Positions 10,317-21,308 of a stretch of 64,000 nt of DNA are shown piece after piece. The stretch lies in NCBI RefSeq assembly GCF_000340215.1, contig NW_006921532.1, positions 11,261,501 through 11,325,500 on the forward strand, written 5' to 3'. Source of the stretch: Pseudocercospora fijiensis CIRAD86 (lineage: Eukaryota; Ascomycota; Dothideomycetes; Mycosphaerellales; Mycosphaerellaceae). How positions within the stretch are numbered: position 1 is the first letter of the stretch; the number at the start of each line of letters is the position of its first letter. The position numbers and the translations under genes were made by a program. The notes under the pieces were generated by a model. It saw only the letters and a program-made list of their open reading frames with translations. It made no database searches and was not told where the DNA came from.

Positions 10317-11317
10317 TCATTCACGCTTACTATCGTCCCAGACCGCAAACAAACCCACATCCACGCATCGACTCAAGAAGCTACCCTCTTGATACTGATC
10401 CACGTCAAGATCTATACAACCATATGGAGCTCCCTCCCAAGTCCTTGGCATAATCGCCAAACTTCTCCCATTCATGTTTGAATCCCCTAAAATTCTGAGC
10501 AACGCATCCGCAGCATCTGTCACGCTCGCAGTGCCCGCGCCAACGTTGTTCAAATGCTCGACGAACTCGGGCACGACGATCCCAGAAGGGATGTACCACG
10601 GAGAGATCATGTTAGTCCTTACACCATACTTCCTCTCAGAATGACGGTATCCCCAGAGAAGGCTTCGCTGGCCCCATTTTGAGAATGCGTATTGAGGGAC
10701 CTTGAGGAAGGGGAGATAGCCACAGATGGAAGCCTGGATGATGAGGTTGTAGTCACTCTTGACCCCTGCCTTCTCGTCCTGGGCTGCTTGCTTTCGGAAG
10801 TAGAAAGTTGCTAATTTTGCAGTCATGAGAGCTCCTAAAGCATTGATACGCATAACGTTCATGGCGGGTTCCTGTGGTTCGTCTAGAGATTCATCGTCGG
10901 GGCCTGCGAATATGTCGTCTGGAGAACCGATGCCTGCGTTGTTGATGACTTTGCAACATGTCAGCACTCTGAATGCGGCGGAATTTGAACACGATATATA
11001 CCAATATCGATCTTTCCGTTGCCCAGCTTGAGTGCGGCTCGGAATGCTTCAACTTGGTCCTTCCATTCTCTCACGTCACACTTCACGAACACCACATCCC
11101 CGGTGTTCCCAAGGTCTGCTTGCAAACTCGATGCATTTGCTTCATCAATGTCCGCGACTACGACTTTCCCGCCACACGACACTATAGCTCGCGTGTACTG
11201 CTCGCCAATTCCAGCTGCGCCACCTGTAACAACTGCAGTCTTGCCGCTGAGATTAGGTTTGTCGAAGGACACTGAACAGTCGACCTTGGGCGATACGTCT
11301 TCGTACTGGCTCGTCAT
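10317..11317 (-). CDS. Short-chain dehydrogenase/reductase, 15-PGDH-like (2 exons)
   Basis: Exons 11002-11317 and 10317-10948; the 53 bp intron 10949-11001 (GTATAT...CAAAG) is phase 1, giving 315 residues. The Rossmann signature VVTGGAAGIGEQY is followed by the acidic NAD-selecting strand (VVVADIDEAN), CDVREWKDQVEAFRAA, INNAGIG, and the active-site pair YAFSK (Tyr-x-x-x-Lys) preceded by IIQASICGYLP at the Ser position. Family members oxidise or reduce alcohol/ketone groups with NAD(P). The Asp after the second beta strand favours NAD(H). The substrate cannot be read from sequence. The intron lies just before the NNAG motif. Confidence 0.9.
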
Positions 11318-11753
11318 AGCTGTGTGAATCTAGTCAGGAGACAAGTTCAACCTACAGGAAGGGTTTACATACATACTTAAACTCCAGGCCAAGTGCTCTC
11401 GCCACCAAGTCCGCGAGGGATTTTCAGCCTCGATTTCACATCATCACAGCATTCTGTGCTGTTCGGGCACATGCATTGGTGATGAGCACGAGGATGTTCG
11501 GTTGTGGCTACAGTAAGAAGCTGGCCTGTCCTCGTATCAATCCTTCGCTTTCGTGGAGAAAATTGGCGCCAAGCACGTGTAAGGTCGGGGTACCCAGCAG
11601 GTATACATATACATGCCAGTGACTAATTCTTGTCCGCGTCGTCTTCCTCGAGACATCTTCTCCACGTCGCAGTCATGAACTGTGCGGCAGTTGAAGACGG
11701 CTCAGCTGCGACGTACATCAGCAGGGGTTGGAGCTCGTCGGGCGGAGTCTGCA
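11318..11753. other. Intergenic, no gene seen
   Basis: About 440 bases between the start of the dehydrogenase gene and the 3' end of the ATPase gene, both on the minus strand. It should contain the dehydrogenase promoter; no repeat, RNA or coding signal was recognised. Confidence 0.4.
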
Positions 11754-13575
11754 TTAGGACCGACCATCACCCTTGTCCTCTCCGTCCTCTTTCTCGTCAT
11801 CATTTTCATCGTCATCGTTGCCGACGAGCGAGTGATGCTTGGGTTCTGCTTCCATGATAATACCACCAGCAGGACGTCCACGTGCATCAACCATCTTAAT
11901 CTGGTACTGTCCGCGCTCCCAAAGGTCTTTGATGGTCAATTCTCTGGTTCTGCCGAGTGATTCGATGTCGGCAATTCTCTCAAGCGTGGCTTTTAGGAAT
12001 TCATCGAAGCCTTCCTGTGCGCATATCTCGCGGAAAGCGTTCATCATTGGCACAGAGTCTGCGCGCACTTGCGCATTACTGTCGATTGCGAAGATGTTTA
12101 TTGCATCGTAGCTCTGCATTCGGTCAGTGAGAATCCTGGTCTTGAATATGGTCCATACACACCTGAATGAAATCGGCGCGCGTCATGATTTGTCGCGCCT
12201 CGTGTAATGGAATTTCAGGCAAGATGTGACCTTGCTCTGGGTCGTATGTCCTCTCCATTTGCTTCTCCTTATCGACTAGCGCCTTTGCCAGCACCATTGC
12301 GGCGGAAGCATACTTCTGCTGATCCATTACATCGTCATCCATTTCTCCGCCCAGAATCCAACATTGGTTGAGAAACCAAGTCTTCTCCATTCGGCAGATA
12401 TCATCAGCCTTCTCTAGCATGTCATCTGACTTTGCGACTCGGCTCAAGTACGACATACGCCCTCCAACTTTGTCGTATACCTGTTCAAGTATGCTGTCTG
12501 CTGGCTCCTCGAATCGGTACTTTGTGCGGTAATTTCTGAGTGCAGCCATAGCTCTGTCCTTGCCGAGATCTAGTATGCGAATGACATTCATTCGGGTCGC
12601 ATACTGCTTGAGCCTTTCGTAGATCCAGTAATCGTCCGAGTTGAATATTACAGTGGCGAGATTGCTTGCAGACCATTGCTCCGCTCGCTGCTGGATCAAT
12701 TCCAGAAGGTCTTTGCCGTCCTGATCATCGCGCAGCAAATGCATCGAATTGAAGATCAGAATCAGAGGCCGGCCTTTTTCAGCACGCCGCCTCATCGCAA
12801 TCTTTTCCAGCTTATTGAAGGCTCGCTCGATGTCAAGAATGGGACCAGCATCGCGTGGACCTCGAATGGAAAAGAGCGAACCAATGTTGTCTTCATGATA
12901 TTCGAAGTCCAAGGCCTTTCCAAGGCGAATGCGGAAGATCTCGGCGCTCGCGTGCGCATCGAACATGGCGCAACCTTCACCATTGATTTTTGCCATTGCG
13001 TCAATTAGCATGCTTGATTTGCCGGTTCCCTTCTCGCCGACCAGGAGGTGATATTGACCCCGTATTTCGCCCGCGACGATTTTGTCGATGAGGTCCTGTT
13101 CTTCACGCAAGACCCAATGCTCGCGGTTCTTGTCCTCATCAACGAGAATTTGGCCGCCCGTTGCGCTTCCCTGCTTCCCAGTGGCGGCAAGATCCAGTAC
13201 AGGGTCACCAGGTTTGAAGGCATTGTCGATTTTCTGGAGGACCATATCCTTGTAATATCTAGTATAGCCATAGCCAAAGGCACCTAGGATTGCGACAGAT
13301 GCGAAGGTAGTCAGTGCCGCTTCAGTCATCTTGAAAACAGTTCCTTTCCAGTCAAATTTGGCACCGCCATCGTGCTTGCTGCCACTTTTCTTGGGTTCAT
13401 CATCATTAGGACCAGCTGGCCCGGCATCTGGCGGTCCTGGGGTCTGCGGTCCATACGGCAGCTGCAAATATCTTTTCTGTAGGATAAGCGGAGGGAGATT
13501 AGGCCGTCTGTGAAGTCGGATCGCGGAGCTGCCAGCAGAGTTTAGTGCCCCTGCAAGCGAGCGAACACGGTTCAT
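11754..13575 (-). CDS. Mitochondrial-type membrane P-loop (AAA-like) ATPase, fungal conserved (2 exons)
   Basis: Exons 12163-13575 and 11754-12113; the 49 bp phase 0 intron 12114-12162 has GTGTGT, CTGAC and TGCAG. The product is 590 residues. MNRVRSLAGALNSAG...RLHRRPNLPP is Arg/Ser-rich and lacks acids, as expected for a mitochondrial presequence. A Pro/Gly-rich linker is followed by one membrane segment (ALTTFASVAILGAFGYGY, about 95-115), then a P-loop GEKGTGKSSM, a Walker B-like LILIFN, and a helical C-terminus ending in an acidic tail (EAEPKHHSLVGNDDDENDDE). The layout suggests an inner-membrane ATPase facing one side of the membrane. I recognise the general fungal family but not a tested function. 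The start at 13575 is the first ATG giving the presequence. Confidence 0.82.
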
Positions 13576-14308
13576 AGTGGAGTTCCAAGTGCCGTGATCG
13601 TCGCAGCATCTGGTTTGCTGGTGAAGTTCCAAGGGTGTCGAAAGTGAGCCGACATCATTGCGACATGATGAGCATAGGTGATTGTCAATAATAATGTGTG
13701 TGTCTGACGGAGGAAGTCAAGGCCAGGCCAAGTCGAAACAAACGAGAATGCCAAGCGTGGAAGGCGTTCCAAAATAAGCTCTAGCGCCGAAACATCCTGG
13801 CAGCGATCTTGGCTTCGTACCCAGCCACCCAACATCAACCTTGACATCGACATTGCCATTGGCAAGGACATCGACAATGTGCTCCGTACGTCGACCCAAG
13901 ATCTCTACAAAAGATGTGCATCGACCAAAGACTGACTGACATTAGAACCTGCGGGAATGGGCAAATAGGTGTTGCTCGGAAGATGAGAGCAGCATCGGCG
14001 ACAACGAGATTGCGAGACGAGCTAGTTGGGATGAAGAAGAGCAGCGCGAGACGCATATGACACAGGACGATGGCAAGAGCAAAGAGCAAGACAGCAAGAA
14101 AGGCCAACACGTGACGATAATGAAGATCCCCAGAGAGCGCAGGCCCACAAAGACGTCTCGGTCACAGTAAAGGTCAACAACGTGCATCGAGAATGCGAAA
14201 GCCGCGATCCATATTCCCACTTCATGTCGTTGCTCTTCTCGCTGCCACCGGATAAAGTGTAGGCCATGATAGGCCTCTACAACGGCAGAAGCACAAACGC
14301 AACAAGTG
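13576..14308. other. Intergenic about 730 bp, unsupported hydrophobic minus-strand frames
   Basis: Several overlapping minus-strand frames between 13835 and 14397 encode hydrophobic stretches (for example LAFLAVLLFALAIVLC around 14050-14110), but no single frame or clean splice path joins them and no family is recognised. A small spliced membrane protein is possible; chance antisense of Asp/Glu/Lys-rich repeats is as likely. The stretch also contains the promoter of the ATPase gene. Confidence 0.35.
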
Positions 14309-16268
14309 TCAAACTTCGGCAGCACGTATCCGCAATACGTCACCCTTGGCGAGTAGCCACAGATTCCGGACTTCGCTTCTTTTAAGAACGACCTCACCTT
14401 CTAGAAGCTCGGCGTCGATAATGCGAGCTTTATTGCTGCTGCTTCGTCTGCCCTGCCCTGTCAACCACTTTACACAGCAACCGACTTTTGGCTGATCACT
14501 TGACAAGCGGTCGATTTGTGAATCTGACGAGTGTTCGATGTGGACTTCAAGACGCCCTGGGATTTCAAAACTAGCCGGTATATTGTGCTCAATGGAAACG
14601 GAAACCTCCCGCCCAGGAGTAAGGGTAAATATACGGTCATTCGAAACTGCAAGGCAGGCCGATGGCGATGTGCCTGGTGTCAGTCCAGAGTCGCTGTTCG
14701 AGATAATATCGCTGTCAGGCTTGTCCCGCCCCACGCCGCTGTTTGCAACGACTAAATTCCTTCTATTCATCGAGGATCGTGCTGAGCACGCGGAAGAGCT
14801 CGAAGAGAGAGATGAGTTTGCGCCTGATAGAATGATTGCGCCTTCCACATTTTCGCATCGATTCTCGCTATTGAGCGTCGATTTTGACCTGGGCAGTGTC
14901 AAAAGAGTACTCTCGTTTGGATCCAGGAAGACTGTCTTGGCCCGTCGAGAAATCAGCAATGCCAGACTATCCTCAATTTGCTGCTGGAGCCGATCATTGA
15001 AATGTTGTCTTTCTCTCCCTATATCTGTGTTTGGCAACCGCCATCCAGGATATAGCTTGCCATGGCACCTTGGCGTGTGAAACTTCCCATGCATGACTAT
15101 AAAGGTGTTGCATAGGAAACAAGCATCCTTACTAGAACAGATGACTCTAGGCGGAGGAAGGAAACTCTCTAGCTCGCAGTAGAATATAAGTTGCATCTCA
15201 GCGTGAATTCTTGAAGTTTTCAAGGACTTCAATGTTTGGTCCACAAATTGGCTGTTCGCTTGTCGTTCCTCGAGCCCTAGAATTTGACAAATGTTCTTTA
15301 TGTCGTATCGTCCGCCATAACGGTCTCTGAACCTCGATACTACCCTTGGTAGATTCGGTTCTCCTAGGGTGACCGAAGTCTTGCGGAAAAAATCCTTCGG
15401 CAAGCGTACAGGCACAACTTTAGTTCGTCGAAGAGCTGAATGTTTAGCAGCTACTTGACAGAGGAACATGGCAACTCCACGATAGCGCCCAACTTTTCCA
15501 ATGATGTTCAGCAGGCTTTTTCGCGCACAAGGGTCCATGCTCTTGTACGAAATCGCGTGCAGAAGGTCACTAAGCCCAGGAACTCTCGAGAGATCATAAA
15601 AGCCAGTGACCAGCTCTCCCAAACGCTCGGGTGTCTGATGCGCACTCCAGGCTGCAATCTTCTTCATCACGTCTCTGGTTTGTTCGAGATAAATCCTAGC
15701 ACTAGCAGGAGGTGGTTGAAGCTGTTTGATAGCGTCGAGGCTATCTTGAAGTACCTTACGTATTGAGGGTTGGATCCTTTTCCGGTGATTCGGAGTAAAT
15801 CGCAGTCGGCACTGTATACGTCGACTACACATTTTTATAATCGCCGGAAATACGTTGCCTAGTGCCGCGCATATCAAATCAGTCACGACAAGAAGAGCTT
15901 GAACCAGGCTGCTTACCGTCTGTGGCCGAGGAAAGTGAATGAAATATGCCTTGAAATCCTTTCGCCAGCTCTCCGAGCACGAGTTCTCCATCGGCCCACT
16001 TCGCTTTGTTGACAGCAATGAGGACATGCAGCGATCTCGAGGTAGGGACTTCTTTGAGACATACGGCCGGGATATGATCTGGTCCATCTTTGGTGCCCGC
16101 TAGGAAGGCGAGTGCACTTGCCAAAAGGCGCTCTGTTTCGAAAGGAAGACTGTAGCCTGGATAGGATTGCGATTTGAGCTCTACTCCGTTCCCCAAGGGT
16201 CGAGAGGGAACTTGGTGTAGCAGATGAAGTAGAGCTATGTTTTCAGCACAAATCACAGAAGGCTCCAT
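14309..16268 (-). CDS. OTT_1508-like deaminase-domain protein (2 exons)
   Basis: Exons 15917-16268 and 14309-15858; the 58 bp intron 15859-15916 (GTAAGC, CTGAT, CACTAG) is phase 1 and restores frame, giving 633 residues. The centre carries the zinc deaminase signature: HAEMQLIFYCE (His-Ala-Glu) followed about 20 residues later by SSKDACFLCNTFI (Cys-x-x-Cys) and MHGKFHTPRCHGKLYPGWRLP. This arrangement is that of the fungal OTT_1508-like deaminase family, predicted to act on nucleic acid, nucleotide or protein substrates. The region before it is helical (LLNIIGKVGRYRGVAMFLCQ); the C-terminal third is Ser-rich and ends in a short beta-rich segment. No signal peptide. The gene starts about 290 bp from the transposon block. 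Confidence 0.85.
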
Positions 16269-16558
16269 AATCAAAACATTGAAAAAGGGCCAAGTTTAGC
16301 GATCAGTATCCCTAAGGGCGCAGCATCAAGTTAATACCAAAGAAGCCCTTAATTAGCAAGCAATGGAATTTTGTAATAAATGCCGGAAAAGTAACGAAAG
16401 CATGTCCTACTAGTAGCGTATACGGTCCCTATAAGTATAATTACAAAACGCGCCTAGATAAACGCTAGGCGCGGAGTATACCGAAACACGTCTCCTACTA
16501 TTATACTTCGGAAGCAGCTATTTATGCAAATATTTATTAGGTTAAGCTATATTAGATA
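16269..16558. other. AT-rich gene/repeat boundary with a perfect 9 bp hairpin
   Basis: Composition shifts from gene-like to RIP-like TpA-rich sequence. At 16449-16473 CGCGCCTAG and CTAGGCGCG form a perfect 9 bp inverted repeat around the loop ATAAACG. Bases 16554-16558 (AGATA) are the left copy of the target duplication of the outer retrotransposon. The promoter of the deaminase gene must lie in this short interval or in the repeat. Confidence 0.55.
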
Positions 16559-17223
16559 TATAAGGGTTAGTAGCTAAGTAGTAAGAATGTATACGAAACT
16601 TTAAACTAAACTAAAGGGAGTACTAAATTAATATAGCTACTATCTATATAAGACGAACTATAAAGAAAGAAAGAAGGGTACCTTAGAGGGAGAGCCCCTT
16701 CCTTAGTATTCTGCCCTACGGCCGTCTAGCGCGTCCGATACGTAAGCGCAAGTACGTATATCCTACTTATCCGCTATCTCGTAGCGCCTTTATCTCCTAG
16801 CTAACTAGCGTAGCGCGCGTATACGAACTCGTTTAACCGCTCTTAAGCAAATATGTTTCTTCTAGCTCTTCCCTGCCTTCCGGTTCCTTCCTACTACTCG
16901 GATCTGTCCTACGACTTTATATATCTTACTTGCTATCGTCCGTATATATATACGCGTAGTTTAGTGTAGTCCCGTCGTTTGTATATTAATATATAATATA
17001 TTGTTCTACTATATATAGCCTCCGCGGGAGTCCCTAAGATATTACGTTATACGGCTAAATAGGCGACCTAGGCGACCTAGGCGACCTAGGCGACCTAGGC
17101 TAACTAGGCGACCTGCTTCGCTAGAGGCCCCTACTACTAAGGCAACTTAAATCCGATATTACTTTATAGTATAGCGGCTAGCTTATAGGACTTGTCGGTG
17201 CTTTCTAGGTAGCTACTATAATA
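16559..17223 (-). repeat. 3' LTR of the outer Ty3/gypsy element (665 bp)
   Basis: Nearly the same sequence recurs at 31461-32143. Differences are mostly C/T or G/A transitions plus a different number of TAGGCGACC tandem units near 17063-17115 (two fewer here), which accounts for the 18 bp length difference. Confidence 0.93.
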
Positions 17224-20200
17224 GTAGCCCCCCCCTCGTTCTACGTAGAGTTCCTACGACGCTAAAAGAGGTCTATATATAATAGGTGCTAGTATTCTTA
17301 TCCTAGTTCGGGTCGGAGACCTTAATCTAAATTCTATTCGTACGCTTCTCGGAGAAAATATTCTAGGACAGCTTCTTCTATTATCGTATAGTCGGTATAG
17401 TCTCGTAGGAATTCCTTAATTGCTTCGCGGGCGAAGATAATATAGCGTAGAGGTTCCTAGGTCGTATCCTCGTCCGAGTACCCCTCCTATTATACCTCTC
17501 CCTATAGTCTAGAAGGGTTGAGATTTCCGAAATTTGTATTACTAAAGCTCTATCCGATAATCGCCCGTACTATGCCTAAGGCAGATTCTAGCTCGTCTTC
17601 GGTCTAATCGGTAGCCTCGGTAGCTTCTAGTATTAGCGGAATGTCTTCGAAGTCTGCGATTTCTCCGGCGGTTCTTAGGTTAATAACGTATTTAACTAGG
17701 TAAATATTAAGATTTTCGGGGAGATCTAGTTCGTATACGTATATACCGACTTTCTTTATAATTCGGAAGGGTCCTAGATTTTTCTAGTCGAGCTTTTTCG
17801 AAGGTCGGTTAGTTCTAATATATCGTAAGTCGAGGTAGACGTAATCTCCGACCTAGTAATCTAGCGCGGCGCGTCTACGCTAATTAGCGTAGTGCTCGTA
17901 CACTTCTTAGGCATACCTTATCTCGTCCTAGAGCTCTTAGTAGGTTTAGGCTATTTAAAGAGCGAAGGTATCGGCGTCTCTTTCCGGATCGTTTGCTAGG
18001 GGCTCTAGTTCGATTTCTATTAGTTCTATACCGGTTCGAGGGTAAAATCTAGTAGAGGCGTAGAACGGCGTAGTCTAAGTTGTAGCCGACTCCTAATTAT
18101 TAATAGCAAATTTAATAGAAGGCGTTAATCTTAGCTAGTCGTTTTAGTAGTAATTATAGAAGCACCTAATAATTTGCTCGATCTGCGCGTTAGCCCGTTC
18201 GGTTTACCCGTCGGTCTACGGATAGTAAGCCGTTAAAAGGCGCGCTTGAATTTTTAATCGTTCGTAGAGGCGCTTCTAGAATTTAGAAACGGGCAACGAA
18301 ATTCGGGCCGCGATTAGATACAATTAATTTAGGTAGGCCTATATCTTTCTATACGTCCCGGTAGAAGACCTAAGCCGTATTCTTTACGGTTAGGCTACGG
18401 GCATTTAATACCTTCTTGCGTTTCATAAGGCGGCAAACTATAACTAGCATGTTTTAAAACTAGAGGCCGTTAAAGTCGGATCCTTTCGGTAGGCCTATAA
18501 TAAAATCTATTAAAATATATTACTATAGTCGTAGAGGGACTTTAAGAGGTTTTAGCAGCCCTTGCGGCTTACGCGTATCTGCTTTCGCTCTACGGTATAC
18601 TACGCAGTTCTTAATAAATCGGTCGACATCTTAGTATAGATTAGGCTAGTAGTACTACTTCCGGAGCTAAGATAATATCTTAGCTCGACCGGGATATACT
18701 ATTCCGAGAGGGTTATAAGCGGAACGTATAATCTAGTCGCGTAAATCTTCGAAATCCGGGACGTAGAGGGCATTTCTAAATATTATACGGGATGCTCGCG
18801 GTAGAGTTCTACGGAGCTCGTACTCCGAGAGAGAAACATTCTCGTATAACCGCTCCTTGTTCTATAAAGCTTAAATTAGACCTTTAGTAAAAGCGTCTTC
18901 GGCGTATACTGTCGTAAGCTACTATTCGAGCTAGGTAGGTTCGAGGAGGTCCTATGCTTCCTATTCGCTTTCCTAGTCGCTATCTAAGCTCTTTAAACTC
19001 GTATCTTCGTCGTCCGAGCTATCGTTATCTCTAAGAAAGGCGGGAGCGGCTATTAGTATAAAGGATGCTACGAGAGGCTCTAGGCCGGTAAAGTCGTCTC
19101 CGAGGAGCTCGTATAGTTCCTAGCTAAGGTTATACTCCTTAAGGATAGACTATTCTTTACGCTACGGACCTCGATCTAAAGGCGAGTCTCCGTTACGCCT
19201 CGTAAGTACGTCGGCCTATAAGTTTGCTTTACCGGGCGTATACTAAATAACGAAGTTAAACCGGGAAAGAAACTTACTCTAGCGTACCTACCTACGGCTA
19301 AGGATTTTGCTCTTAAGAAAGTAGATAAGGTTCTTATAATCCGAGCTAACCTAGATCGGTAACTTAGAACCTTCGAGTTCCGGACGCTATTCTTCGAAAG
19401 CCTTAACGATTACGAGGAGCTCCTTATCGTAGATATCGTAATTGCATTCCGCGGAGGACATTTTCTTAGAGAAGTAGGCTACGGGTAGCTACGCATCTTC
19501 CGGGGTCGTTCGTTAAAGGAGAATAGCGCTAGTTATACCGTCGGAAGCATCGGTTTCTAGGCGCGTTTCTTTATCGAAGTCGAAGTACTATAGGATCGGT
19601 ACGGTCGTAAAACTTTACTGTAACTAGTCGAAGGCTTCTTAATAGGCTAGTAACTATTCAAATTTAACGTCTTTCCGCGTAAGTGCCGTAAGTAGACGGG
19701 CGATTCCGCTAAAATTCCGTATAAATCTCCGGTAGAAGTTAGCAAAACCGAGGAAGCCCTAGACTTCTTTTACGTTTCGTAGTACTCCCTAGTTTAGAAC
19801 GGCTTCGATCTTGCCGGGATCTATTCGAATACCTTCTAAAGAGACAATAAGGCCGAGGAATTTCACCTCTTACTTATAGAATTCGCACTTGTCGATATCG
19901 ATATATAGTCTAGCTTCTACGAGTTTCTAAAGTACCTTTTCGATATATTCGTAGTGTTCCGCTTTCGTTTTGCTATAAATTAGGATATCGTCTATATACG
20001 CCGAGACGAAGGCGTCTAGGAATTCTTTAAGCGTATCGTTAATATATAATTAGAACGTGCTAGGTCTGTTATAGAGCCCGAACGGCAAGACTAGGTATTT
20101 AAAAAGGCCGTAACGGGTTCGGAAGGCTATTAACTATTCGTCTCCCTTAGTAATACGGATTGCATTAAAGGCGGCGATTACGTCGAGCTTAGTAAACTAG

Positions 20201-20746
20201 CGAGTCTTCGAAAGGCGTTCGAGCGTTTCGTTTACGAGAGGGATTAGGTAGCGGTTCTTTTTCGTTAACGCGTTAAGGCCCCGGTAGTCTACGTAGAAAC
20301 GGAGACCTCTGCTAGGTTTCCGGGCAAATATAACTAGTGCGGCTACTTCGGAGGAACTAGGGCAGATAAAGCCCTTTTATAGGTTATCTTCTAGGTATTT
20401 CTTTAGTATAAGGAGCTTATCTCGAGATATCGAGTAAAGAGGGCCGTACGGCGGCGGCTTGCTATCGATTAGCTCGATTTTGTAGTCGATACCTAGCCGG
20501 TACGGTAGCAGAATGTCGGCGTTCTTCTTCGAAAACTAGTAGAGTCGGTACTAATACTCCTTCGGTAGTTTCGTTCTTAGATCCGTTAGTTCTTCGTCGA
20601 ACTTTCGGATCGCCTTCTCGATATCCTATATTATTATAGCGAAGATCTAAGTACGTTTGTTATAGGCAAGACGCGAGAAGGCAGCCGCGCTAATAGCGAA
20701 TATAGTACGATCTCGGGGAGTATCGGAGGTAGAACTAGATTCGTTA
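17224..20746 (-). pseudogene. RIP-inactivated pol of the outer Ty3/gypsy element (RT, RNase H, integrase)
   Basis: Decoding the minus strand across frequent TAG/TAA stops gives reverse transcriptase near 19.9-20.5 kb ([30 protein letters not shown] with the catalytic Asp pair, CEFYK, FLGLIVS), an RNase H region around 19.3-19.6 kb ([20 protein letters not shown]), an integrase core around 18.1-18.6 kb (IDFIIGLPKGSDFNGL) and an integrase C-terminus near 17.7-17.9 kb (VGDYVYLDLRY, LGPFRIIKKVG). The order RT-RH-IN is that of Ty3/gypsy. Stops coincide with former Trp and Gln codons, as expected from CpA-directed RIP. The inner element interrupts the region upstream of RT. Confidence 0.85.
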
Positions 20747-20751
20747 AAGTA
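20747..20751. repeat. Target-site duplication AAGTA, left copy
   Basis: AAGTA directly precedes the first base of the inner 309 bp LTR at 20752; the matching copy follows the right LTR at 29672-29676. Confidence 0.9.
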
Positions 20752-21060
20752 TATAAGAACCTAAGTAAGTAAAGTCTCCTATTATGCCTTAGCAAGCCTA
20801 TATAACAATTATGTAATATTATTACGTGCACTACGGTACTGTCTCGCTAGCGTAAAGCCTACTTAGCGTATACGCGGAAAAGCTCGGTCGCTCGTATAGA
20901 TATACTCGGTTGCCGGCTCGGTATATATACTATCCGTACGTAGCCTAGTTAATAGTAAACACTCTGCCCTATTCTAAGAAAGGTACGGTTTAGTTCTACT
21001 TTCTACTACGGCGATTAGTAGAGGGTGTTCTATACGTTGCTATATACCTATTTTCTTATA
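20752..21060 (+). repeat. 5' LTR of the inner chromovirus (309 bp)
   Basis: Matches 29363-29671 base for base except scattered C/T and G/A differences. The right copy keeps more CpA/TpG (for example CTTGCTAGCGCAAAGCCTGC) than this one. Any open frame inside it is a by-product. Confidence 0.93.
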
Positions 21061-21308
21061 GTTCTAAACTGTCTATCCTTCGTAGCGGCCTATAGAACCT
21101 CGAAAGATAAACGCAAGCGATCCGAACGCGCCGGGCGCGGGAAACGCGTAGAATAATACATTAGGAGCGCCTATAGCATTAGAAAACGACGCGGCGATAC
21201 AATAAAACGAAGCCGAATATTAGGCGCGCCGAGAAGCGACCCGCCTATAGCTCGAACGATTTCTAGCTAAGCAAGAGGTACTTAGGCTAGAAGTCTAGGC
21301 TTAAGAAG

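Noticed and set aside
13942..14397. 151-codon hydrophobic minus frame overlapping the 3' end of the deaminase gene
   Set aside because: No family, composition shifts inside, and overlap with a supported gene; a spliced small membrane protein cannot be excluded but is not supported.
15733..15833. An additional intron in the deaminase gene (GTAAGG...GCTAG)
   Set aside because: It would only be needed with a wrong acceptor for the first intron; using CACTAG at 15859 keeps the natural frame through this stretch.
20634..20831. 65-codon minus frame at the left LTR of the inner element
   Set aside because: It spans the LTR junction and arises from AT-rich repeat sequence; no protein features.
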